Positions 1 to 6,960 of a DNA stretch of 64,000 nucleotides are shown piece by piece. Position 1 is the stretch's first letter. Each line of letters starts with the position of its first letter. Made by a program: the position numbers and the translations under genes. The DNA comes from GCA-2725625 sp964574215 (GTDB lineage: Bacteria; Pseudomonadota; Alphaproteobacteria; Rhodospirillales; UBA2165): the NCBI GenBank assembly GCA_964574215.1, contig CAZNLR010000001.1:62001-126000 (forward strand), written 5' to 3'. Below the pieces are notes generated by a model that ran no database searches, was not told the DNA's origin, and was given only the letters and a program-made list of their open reading frames with translations.

Positions 1-1
1 C

Positions 2-457
2 GTCGCGGCTAACGGGGAAATCGACATGGCCTATCTGGACCTCAAAGGAAACGACCGGCCACCGCTGTTTGCCGGGTTGCACCAGCATGAACACAGCCAG
101 CCCATTAAGATAGGTGAGGCAACCCCCGAGCCCGGCGGTATGGTTCGAAAAGAAAATGCCGGGAATGGTTTTAAGGCGTGTGGATGGATTTTTCCGCCGG
201 ACCTGTCATTCGACCGGGATGGCGTTCTCGATTTGCTGGGACCGCCGGGACCAACCGGTGTCGGGCCCGTGGAGCGTCTCAAAGGTGTCTTTCACGTGGG
301 CAAAGAATGGCTGCTGATCAACCGGGTGCGCAATGAAATATCGGTTGCGCCCATTGCCTACCGTCGGGACAGCCGGTTGGAAGTCATCGTGCCGGACACG
401 TTCGAGGCCGATTGGAGCAGGTTGGAAAAGGCGTTGACCGAATTGCAGCTTCCGTAG
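2..457 (+). CDS. CobW-family GTPase, C-terminal part (cut by window edge)
   Basis: The reading frame is open back to the first bases, so the gene begins outside the window; the ATG at 26 is internal. About 151 residues are visible. The end, with LKGVFHVGKEWLLINRV followed by YRRDSRLEVIV, is the typical CobW_C domain of COG0523 metal-chaperone GTPases, which hydrolyse GTP to load metals such as zinc or cobalt into partner proteins. The GTPase half with its Walker A motif is not in view, so no metal can be assigned. A full-length relative lies at 16410-17534. The assignment depends on the C-terminal domain only. Confidence 0.72.
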   Translation, partial: VAANGEIDMAYLDLKGNDRPPLFAGLHQHEHSQPIKIGEATPEPGGMVRKENAGNGFKACGWIFPPDLSFDRDGVLDLLGPPGPTGVGPVERLKGVFHVGKEWLLINRVRNEISVAPIAYRRDSRLEVIVPDTFEADWSRLEKALTELQLP

Positions 458-580
458 CCGTGCCGATAAATCCGCTATCGGAAATCTCCGTCAATGACTT
501 TTGTCAAGGAATTGACCAAATATCTCGTTTACGTGCCTCCTACCTTAGACTTTTTATAACTTAAATTGGGAGGAATGATT

Positions 581-871
581 ATGCACTTTATGCACTTTTG
601 TACCCGCACCGCTCAAGGCGTTGCGGACATTAAAAATTCGGCCCAACGCCGTGAACGCATACATGCGCTTGCCGAAAGGCTGGATGGCAAAGTCGTGGCC
701 GATTACCTGGTTAGCGGACGCTATGATATCGTTTTGATTACCGATTTTGCCGATGGTGATAATGCGGCTAAATTTGCCATGAGTATTGGCGCTAAGGGTA
801 ACTTGACCACCCACACGGCCCGTGCCTGGACCGGCGACGAAGCCACTGCGCTGATGGCCGATATTGGATAA
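581..871 (+). CDS. GYD domain protein
   Basis: A protein of 96 residues matching the GYD family (named for a Gly-Tyr-Asp-type motif), seen here as SGRYDIVLITDFADGD, preceded by RTAQGVADIKNSAQRR and followed by GAKGNLTTHTARAW, the usual family layout. The fold is a small ferredoxin-like alpha/beta barrel related to Dabb/EthD proteins; the biochemical role of the family is not established. The start at 581 is chosen because GGGAGGA at 568-574 sits six bases upstream; the ATG at 575 touches that site and is too close. It stands alone, with no neighbour in an obvious operon. Confidence 0.75.
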   Translation: MHFMHFCTRTAQGVADIKNSAQRRERIHALAERLDGKVVADYLVSGRYDIVLITDFADGDNAAKFAMSIGAKGNLTTHTARAWTGDEATALMADIG

Positions 872-1071
872 ACGGTGAGCACATTTAACTATTATAGATA
901 GGCTGTAATGCGCTAGGTATTAGTGTGTTATGGCCTATCATCATTAATACCCGACAAGTATAAAACAATCCTTTCACGGTATCGTTATCAGGTGTCGACC
1001 ATGTTGCTTTCACTTTTCCAATTGTGTTTGCTATAAACCGTTTGGATTAAACCGTGGAATGGTCGTTATTT
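872..1071. other. 200-bp gap with inverted repeats, no gene seen
   Basis: The gap between the GYD gene and the redoxin gene is AT-rich. It contains GATAGGC (897-903) and GCCTATC (933-939), plus GGTATT near 916 and AATACC near 946, which could fold into a branched structure. No open frame with a ribosome-binding site and no recognisable RNA gene was found. Confidence 0.3.
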
Positions 1072-1794
1072 ATGGGGAAAACCTACAATTACGCCCGGTA
1101 CAAAATGTCAGAGTACGATCTCGGCAGTTTTCCGGGGCGCAAAGCCGGGGAAATAGCCGACAATTTTACCGTCCGCAACCAGGCGGGGGAGGAAGTCAGC
1201 CTCGACGCCTATAAAGGTAAATGGGTGGTGCTGGAAACCGGCTCCATCACCTGCTCCATGTATGTGAAAAACATCCCCGGCATCAAGCGGCTGCAAGGCA
1301 AATACCCCGATGTGGAATTTCTATTGATCTATGTTCGGGAGGCCCATCCGGGTTCCCGCCTTGGGCCACATGAAGACGATCAGCAAAAAATCGAAATGTC
1401 CAAACAGTTGCAGGATGTTTACGAGGATCCGCGAACCGTCCTGGTCGATAATCTGAACGGCGACATGCACAAAGCCTATGGAGAAATGCCCAACATGGTC
1501 TATGTGATCAATCCGGAAGGCAAAGTCATCTATCGCTGTGATTGGGCGTTCCCCAAATTGATCGACCGGGTGCTCGCCAATCGTGACAAAATTCACACCA
1601 GCGAACATGTCCAAATTATTACGGCGGCCCCCTGGATCATGATTCCGGTAGTGTTGCGGGGCGGTTGGGACGCGCTTTGGGACCTCGCTATCGCTTTACC
1701 GATGATTACCTGGGCACACTTGAAGGCTGACTGGGCTAATTTCAAAAACAAATTTAAAAATAACCAGAACCTCGGTCACGAAACCTCTGACTAG
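1072..1794 (+). CDS. Deiodinase-like thioredoxin-fold protein (Cys form)
   Basis: About 240 residues. The core resembles the iodothyronine deiodinase/redoxin family: GSITCSMYVKNIPGIKRL followed by FLLIYVREAHPGS corresponds to the vertebrate GSCTU...FL.IYIEEAH pattern, with cysteine at the place of the deiodinase selenocysteine. Bacterial members are presumed thiol oxidoreductases; an iodine role is not implied. The C-terminal third (ITAAPWIMIPVVLRGG... WAHLKADW) is hydrophobic and could be an amphipathic or membrane-associated tail. The start is uncertain: GTG at 1054, ATG at 1072 and ATG at 1108 are in frame and none has a strong ribosome site; 1072 keeps the whole domain. It lies just upstream of the first TRAP operon. 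Confidence 0.7.
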   Translation: MGKTYNYARYKMSEYDLGSFPGRKAGEIADNFTVRNQAGEEVSLDAYKGKWVVLETGSITCSMYVKNIPGIKRLQGKYPDVEFLLIYVREAHPGSRLGPHEDDQQKIEMSKQLQDVYEDPRTVLVDNLNGDMHKAYGEMPNMVYVINPEGKVIYRCDWAFPKLIDRVLANRDKIHTSEHVQIITAAPWIMIPVVLRGGWDALWDLAIALPMITWAHLKADWANFKNKFKNNQNLGHETSD

Positions 1795-1990
1795 GTGATA
1801 AGACCTGCCTCGTTCACCTGTTGTCCTATTTCAAATTTAGGTGCGTAAGGCTTGGATTTGGTGGTTCCGGCTGGTAACGTAATTCCGTCGAATTTAGCGA
1901 ATACTAGGCAAAGCTTCTTTGTTGGCCTTGTTTTCGCACGTTGCCAAATTAATGAGTTAAAAAAATGACGACTAGGAGGATTCAAATATC

Positions 1991-3001
1991 ATGAAAAAAT
2001 TAAATTTAGTCAGTTCGATCGCACTGGTTCTGGGAACGGCCGGTTTTCTTTCGGTCGCAGGCGGTTCGTCTGTGGCTGCAGCAACCAAGTTAACTCTGGT
2101 TCACCCGTTCCCGGATTTCCTGATCTACACCAAAAACTGCAAAGCGTTGGTGAAGGCCATTAACGAACGCGGTAAGGGCGAAGTCAGTATCGAAATTCTG
2201 CCGTTCAATTCCATCAAAATGTTCCAGCAACCGCCGGCAATTAAAAAAGGCCGGGTTGATATCGCCTGCACACCGGCGGCATTTTATGCGCGCGCCATTC
2301 CCGAAAACGAAGCGGTTTCTACGGCCAGTTCGACACCTGCTCAGGCCCGCAAGGCAGGCGGTATCGATATCATTGATGGTCTACATCAAAAACATTTTAA
2401 CGCGAAATACCTCGGCTGGACTTCGGGCGGTAACAATTTTCGTATTTACATGAAAAATCCCCCGAAATTTAACGCCAAGGGTCTTCCCGATTTTACCGGC
2501 GTCAAAATGCGCGACAATCCCATTTACGGAGCGTTCCTGCGTGCGCTTAAGGCGTCCACCCACAATTTGAGTTCATCGCAAGCCTACGCGGCACTTGAAA
2601 AAGGCGTCATCGACGCCGCACCGTGGGCTACCCAGGGTTTGAAAGGCTTGAAATGGGATAAGTTCCTGCGCCATGCCATCGAACCTGATTTTTACCAGAC
2701 CGACCTTGGTTGGCTGGTTAACCTGGATAAATGGAAAGGGTTGAGCGCCAAAGGCCGCAAAATCATCCAGGATGCGGTGCTTGAATTCGAAGTCGCCAAT
2801 AACGCCAAACTTGGTGGCATGGCGGTTACCGAGAAGAAAACGCTGATGGCGGAAGGTATGAAGTTTCATACCGTGCCGAACGGCAAAGAGTATCTGAAAA
2901 TTGCCGTCGATTCGGCTTACGAGCGGATGATCGGCAGGCTGAAAAAGGCCGGTCGTCCAACCGATCACGTCGCAAAGCTGAGGGCTGCCTTCCAACAATA
3001 G
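1991..3001 (+). CDS. TRAP transporter substrate-binding protein, DctP family
   Basis: Periplasmic binding component of a tripartite ATP-independent importer for a small organic anion. Residues 1-31 form a signal peptide (MKKLN..., hydrophobic core, AAA cleavage region). The mature protein has DctP-type features: KLTLVHPFPDF at the start, a central segment around LPDFTGVKMRDNPIYGAFLRAL that in the family carries the conserved arginine (seen as KMRD), and SSQAYAALEKGVIDAAPWA near the hinge. AGGAGG lies just before the ATG. The two membrane subunits follow directly at 3029 and 3620. The substrate cannot be deduced; the following DUF2848 gene may act on it. Confidence 0.9.
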   Translation: MKKLNLVSSIALVLGTAGFLSVAGGSSVAAATKLTLVHPFPDFLIYTKNCKALVKAINERGKGEVSIEILPFNSIKMFQQPPAIKKGRVDIACTPAAFYARAIPENEAVSTASSTPAQARKAGGIDIIDGLHQKHFNAKYLGWTSGGNNFRIYMKNPPKFNAKGLPDFTGVKMRDNPIYGAFLRALKASTHNLSSSQAYAALEKGVIDAAPWATQGLKGLKWDKFLRHAIEPDFYQTDLGWLVNLDKWKGLSAKGRKIIQDAVLEFEVANNAKLGGMAVTEKKTLMAEGMKFHTVPNGKEYLKIAVDSAYERMIGRLKKAGRPTDHVAKLRAAFQQ

Positions 3002-3028
3002 ACGGTAATAGTACCTGAGACAGCGCAC

Positions 3029-3613
3029 GTGCTTACGCTGATCGACAGAATATGGGGCGGTTTGCTTTGGGCTTTGATGGGGCTGGCGTCAATCTACGTC
3101 GGCCTCATCATGGTCGCCATAATTTATATGACCACCTCGCGCTTTTTCGGGTTTACCTACAATCAGTTCACCTTCACCTTTATTGAATACGGGTTTCTCT
3201 ACATTTTGTTTCTGGGATCACCGTGGTTGGTGCGCAATCGCGGGCATGTCTATATTGAAATGTTGACGGCCGCCGTACCCGATAGAATTCGAGTCATTCT
3301 TTCACGCATGATCGCCATCGTTGCCGCCGTCACCTGCTTGATTTGGACCTGGTACACGTGGCAGATATTTTTGGAGCGTTGGGACGACGGCATGCTCTTT
3401 GATGAGCTTCGGGCGCAGCTGGATATCCGTCTATGGGTCAGCACCCTTGCCTTCCCCTTGGGATTTTTTCTCATGGGTGTGGAATTCGTGCGTTTTGTCT
3501 TTACCAAAGAACCCATGCATACGGGCCTTGCCGGCATTGGTAGTGATCACGCCGAGTTGGAGGAAACCAAGCGTAATATAGAAGAAGAACTGTCCAAAGG
3601 GGCCGGGGCTTAA
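3029..3613 (+). CDS. TRAP transporter small permease, DctQ type
   Basis: 194 residues with four hydrophobic segments, the DctQ pattern; LGSPWLVRNRGHVYIEMLTAAVP is the family signature region after the second segment. It forms the inner-membrane complex with the large permease encoded six bases downstream. It starts with GTG, 27 bases after the binding-protein gene, and has only a weak ribosome site, so coupled translation is likely. The C-terminal end is charged (EETKRNIEEELSKG) and cytoplasmic. Confidence 0.88.
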   Translation: MLTLIDRIWGGLLWALMGLASIYVGLIMVAIIYMTTSRFFGFTYNQFTFTFIEYGFLYILFLGSPWLVRNRGHVYIEMLTAAVPDRIRVILSRMIAIVAAVTCLIWTWYTWQIFLERWDDGMLFDELRAQLDIRLWVSTLAFPLGFFLMGVEFVRFVFTKEPMHTGLAGIGSDHAELEETKRNIEEELSKGAGA

Positions 3614-3619
3614 TTATTC

Positions 3620-5026
3620 ATGGAATGGTATTGGACTCTTCTGCTGCTTCTCGGCTCCATCCTGGCGCTCATGTTTATTGGTTTGCCGGTGGGTGTCGCC
3701 TTTATTGTCGTCAACACCATCGCGGCATTTCTGCTTTTCGGACGTTTTGGCAGTTTCGATGCCAATATGTTTGCAGGCGTCTCTCAACTTACCGACAACG
3801 CCTTCGCCAACATCACGATTTTTGCCATCGTGCCCATCCCGATGTTTTTGTTAATGGGAGAAATGTTTTTTCATACCGGACTCGCCAACCGCATGTTTAA
3901 CGGCGTCGAGAGGCTACTGGGACGGGTCCCGGCGCGTCTTTCGTATGTGACGGTTGCCGGCGGTACGGCCTTTGCGACGTTGTCCGGTTCTTCCATGGGC
4001 AGTACGGCGCTGCTCGGGACCTTGATGATCCCGGAAATGTCCCAGCGGGGTTATAAAAAACATATGTCCATCGGGCCGATTTTGGGCACCGGCGGTCTGG
4101 CAATGCTGATCCCGCCTTCCGCCCTGGCTGTTCTTTTGGGCACTCTGGCTGAGATCGATATCGGCAAACTCCTTATCGCCGGTGTCGTGCCGGGACTGTT
4201 GTTGGCGCTGTTTTACACCATCCTCATATTTGTTTTGGCGACACGCGATCCTGATGCGGCACCTGCCTACGACGTCGAAATTGTATCCTGGCAGGTCAAG
4301 TTACGTTTATTTTTGTTCGATATTCTACCCATGATCTCGGTCATTTTTATGGTCATTCTACTGATCATGTTCGGTATCGCGACGCCGTCGGAATCAGCGT
4401 CCTATGGCTCGCTGGGGGTCATGCTGCTGGCCGTGCTGTACCTTTTTATCGTGCCGCTGCTACAGGGTGACGCGGAAGCCGTCAAAACATTCCTGCCGTT
4501 TTTCGGGAAGGCCTTGTGGCGGTCGCTGTGGGGTGCTGGGCGGGTGACGGTTATCGCCCTGTTTATTCTGTTCGGCTCGTCCCTGTTCAGCAACGTCCTG
4601 GCCGCCTCCCAGGCCAGTCTCAGGCTTATCGAATGGGTCACCAGCTTCGATGTTTCCGCCCTGACGTTGTTGATGCTGATGTTCGGTGTGCTTCTCGTGC
4701 TGGGCATGTTCATGGACCAGTTGGCCATGATGCTGCTGACGGTGCCGATCTTTTTCCCCATCGTCCAAGGCGTCGATTTCGGCATGGCCGGCGAGATGAA
4801 GCTGATCTGGTTCGGCGTCATCATGCTGCTTGCCATGGAGATCAGCTTTACCACGCCACCTTTCGGACTATTGCTATTCGTCATGCAGGGGGTGGCGCCA
4901 CCGGGGACCAGGTTCAGCGAAATCTGCCTGGCCGCGCTTCCTTTCATGGGGTGCGCCATGTTGTTGGTGGCGTTGATCGTTATCTTTCCGCCCATCGCCG
5001 TCTGGCTGCCGTTTTTGGGAAATTAG
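3620..5026 (+). CDS. TRAP transporter large permease, DctM type
   Basis: 468 residues with about twelve hydrophobic segments, a sodium-driven transport subunit of the ion-transporter superfamily. Typical DctM signatures are visible: TLSGSSMGSTALLGTLMIPEM near residue 120, LIPPSALAVLLG near 160, and FTTPPFGLLLFVMQG near the end. It follows DctQ by six bases and closes the DctPQM set of 1991-5026. Length and motif order are normal, with no sign of truncation. Confidence 0.9.
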   Translation: MEWYWTLLLLLGSILALMFIGLPVGVAFIVVNTIAAFLLFGRFGSFDANMFAGVSQLTDNAFANITIFAIVPIPMFLLMGEMFFHTGLANRMFNGVERLLGRVPARLSYVTVAGGTAFATLSGSSMGSTALLGTLMIPEMSQRGYKKHMSIGPILGTGGLAMLIPPSALAVLLGTLAEIDIGKLLIAGVVPGLLLALFYTILIFVLATRDPDAAPAYDVEIVSWQVKLRLFLFDILPMISVIFMVILLIMFGIATPSESASYGSLGVMLLAVLYLFIVPLLQGDAEAVKTFLPFFGKALWRSLWGAGRVTVIALFILFGSSLFSNVLAASQASLRLIEWVTSFDVSALTLLMLMFGVLLVLGMFMDQLAMMLLTVPIFFPIVQGVDFGMAGEMKLIWFGVIMLLAMEISFTTPPFGLLLFVMQGVAPPGTRFSEICLAALPFMGCAMLLVALIVIFPPIAVWLPFLGN

Positions 5027-5150
5027 CTGCGGCATAACTGTTATGCCGATTTGGTTTCCAGGGATTCGTTGACCCCTTGCCGGGTTTGTGTCAATAAAAT
5101 GCCCGTAAAATATCACAAACAAACCCCCATTTTCACAGGGACGGAACGAT

Positions 5151-5846
5151 ATGAGCCATGCAACAGAAAAATTTATCCTCATCGAAGACGGCAAAGAGAC
5201 CCCGGTCGAAGTAAAAGTGCCGGAACTGATTATCGCCGGTTGGACGGGATCGGATATCGAGGCCGTCGAAAAACATATTGAAGAATTGGCCGAGCTCGGT
5301 ATTCCGCGGCCGACGACCGTGCCGATTTATTACCGGGTGGCGGCGACGCGACTGACCACGGCGGACGCCATCCAGGTTTCCGGCGGAGAATCCAGCGGCG
5401 AAGCGGAGGCCGTGCTGATCAATATCGACGGGCGCCTGTATGCGGGGGTCGGTTCCGACCATACCGACCGCGAAGCCGAAGCCACCGGCATCGCGCTTTC
5501 CAAGCAAATGTGCGAAAAACCCGTGGGTCCGAAACTGTGGCCCTATGATGAAGTCAAGGATCACTGGACCGAACTGAAACTTCGCGGCTACGCCCATATC
5601 GATGGGGAGCGGGTGCTCTATCAGGAAGGCACCCTGGCGGCCATGCGTTCGCCCGAGGAATTGATCGAAAAATATGTCGACGGCGGCAGCAAGCTGGCCG
5701 ACGGCAATCTGATGTTCCAGGGTACGCTGGCGGCCATCGGCGGCATCCGCCCGGCCAGCCGCTTCGAAATGGAGCTGGAAGACCCGGTCCTCAACCGCAC
5801 CCTCAGCCACGGCTACGATGTCATCGAACTCCCTGTCGCGGGATAA
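5151..5846 (+). CDS. DUF2848 family protein
   Basis: 231 residues. The stretches LIIAGWTGSDIEAVEKHIEE, VPIYYRV and GVGSDHTDREAE with SKQMCEKP are the recognisable conserved blocks of DUF2848, a family of unproven function. Such genes often sit beside organic-acid transporters and FCD-type GntR regulators, as here. The invariant His/Asp/Cys residues suggest a metal- or cofactor-dependent enzyme, but that is inference. It lies 124 bases after the TRAP large permease and probably shares its transcript; the start at 5151 follows GGGACGGAACG. It converges on the GntR gene across a repeat-rich gap. Confidence 0.8.
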   Translation: MSHATEKFILIEDGKETPVEVKVPELIIAGWTGSDIEAVEKHIEELAELGIPRPTTVPIYYRVAATRLTTADAIQVSGGESSGEAEAVLINIDGRLYAGVGSDHTDREAEATGIALSKQMCEKPVGPKLWPYDEVKDHWTELKLRGYAHIDGERVLYQEGTLAAMRSPEELIEKYVDGGSKLADGNLMFQGTLAAIGGIRPASRFEMELEDPVLNRTLSHGYDVIELPVAG

Positions 5847-5865
5847 CATGTAAAATTGTACTTAA

Positions 5866-5990
5866 AATTGTACCAGGTACAATTATTTCCAATTTCGACT
5901 TAATTGTACCTGGTACAATTTAATACGGCCTTAAAACTGCGCCAAAAAATGGGGTCCGTCCCCTTTTAAAAAATTGTACCAGGTACATTT
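5866..5990. repeat. Three copies of a 19-bp palindrome plus a GGGG/CCCC motif
   Basis: AATTGTACCAGGTACAATT stands at 5866-5884, its reverse complement (central T) at 5902-5920, and a one-mismatch copy at 5972-5990. A stray half site is at 5854-5861. Between copies two and three is GGGGTCCGTCCCC (5951-5963). Copies one and two start exactly 36 bp apart, the same distance as the pair at 14042/14078. The stretch lies between two convergent genes, which suits a dispersed palindromic (REP-like) element. However, TTGTA...TACAA also resembles operators of FadR/VanR-type GntR regulators, and a GntR gene ends three bases away. Confidence 0.85.
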
Positions 5991-5992
5991 TT

Positions 5993-6640
5993 TTAAAGCT
6001 GCGCCATGATATTTTTACGGAAGGATTCGATGTGGTTCCGGATGGCGGCGCCGGCGGCGTCTTCGTCGTGATCTTTGATGGCTTCCAGGATGGCCTGGTG
6101 TTCTTCCTGGACGGAACTGTGATGATTGGCGTCGGTGAGGGAGATAAACCAGAAGCGCAAAGACCGTTCGTGGAGATTGCGCAACAAATCGCCCAACACC
6201 ACATTTTTCGCCGCTTTCGATAAATGATCGTGGAACTCGCGGTCCAGCAGCATTTGCTGTTCGATATCACCGTGTTTTGAGGCTTCGGTGGATTTTTCAA
6301 ACGTTTTGGTCAGATTTTCGATATCCTTGTCGCTGGCCCGGGCGGCGGCCAGACGAACGCATTCCACCTCGTTAATCAGGCGGACATCGATAATCTCCAT
6401 CACTTCGTTGAGGCTGACGGCTTTGACGATAAATCCCTTGCGGGGGATGACTTCGACCATGCCTTCCAGCATCAAACGGTTGAGGGCCTGATGCACCGGC
6501 GTCCGGCCGGTTTTGATCAGATCGCTGACATAGGCCTCGTTGAGATAGGTGCCGGGCTGAAATTGCAGGGTTATGATCAAATGCTTGATTTTCTCATAGG
6601 CCTGCTCGTGAAGCGGTTTCCCTGATTTCTTTTTTGCCAT
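5993..6640 (-). CDS. GntR family transcriptional regulator, FCD type
   Basis: 215 residues. The N-terminal winged helix-turn-helix covers about residues 10-75 (LHEQAYEKIKHLII... YVSDLIKTGRTPVHQALNRLMLEGMV). An all-helical FCD effector domain follows from about 85, with the metal/ligand residues visible in VRLINEVECVRLAA, DREFHDHL and the C-terminal EEHQAILEAI...NHI. FCD regulators usually repress organic-acid catabolic operons and are released by the substrate. The gene converges on the TRAP/DUF2848 operon. AAGGA sits shortly before the ATG. Operator candidates with matching symmetry occur at 5866-5990 and 14042-14096, but binding is unproven. Confidence 0.9.
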   Translation of the reverse strand: MAKKKSGKPLHEQAYEKIKHLIITLQFQPGTYLNEAYVSDLIKTGRTPVHQALNRLMLEGMVEVIPRKGFIVKAVSLNEVMEIIDVRLINEVECVRLAAARASDKDIENLTKTFEKSTEASKHGDIEQQMLLDREFHDHLSKAAKNVVLGDLLRNLHERSLRFWFISLTDANHHSSVQEEHQAILEAIKDHDEDAAGAAIRNHIESFRKNIMAQL

Positions 6641-6960
6641 TCTCTTTAGTTCCTTATTAAAAGGCTATTTTCTGACCAGCCTGCCCGTGGCATAGGGTAC
6701 TTGGACTGGTTAAGCAATAAATTACTGTAATAGGTCTTATCCCTTAATAGCTTAACTGGTCTGTTTTCCCGCCGATTCTGAAAGTCAGCGTTTATTATTC
6801 GCCTTTCGTCCCGTAAACTTTAATTTGAAGTGTTGACAGACTTCAAAAAATTCGGATATTGAAAAATATCACAAGCGTTTCACAGTGCGCAAGAGTGTTT
6901 TAATTCTTTAAGTACGCCCAATTTTTCGAGGCGGCTTAAAACCAGCCAGGAGAAAACGAA
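6641..6960 (+). promoter_or_regulatory. 320-bp gap with possible promoter for the molybdenum hydroxylase operon
   Basis: The gap lies between the divergent GntR gene and the hydroxylase large subunit. A good -35 hexamer TTGACA is at 6833-6838; the -10 is poor (TATTGA at 6857-6862, spacing 18). A small inverted repeat GATATT-GAAA-AATATC covers 6855-6870 and could be an operator over the promoter. No coding region was found in this stretch. Confidence 0.35.
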
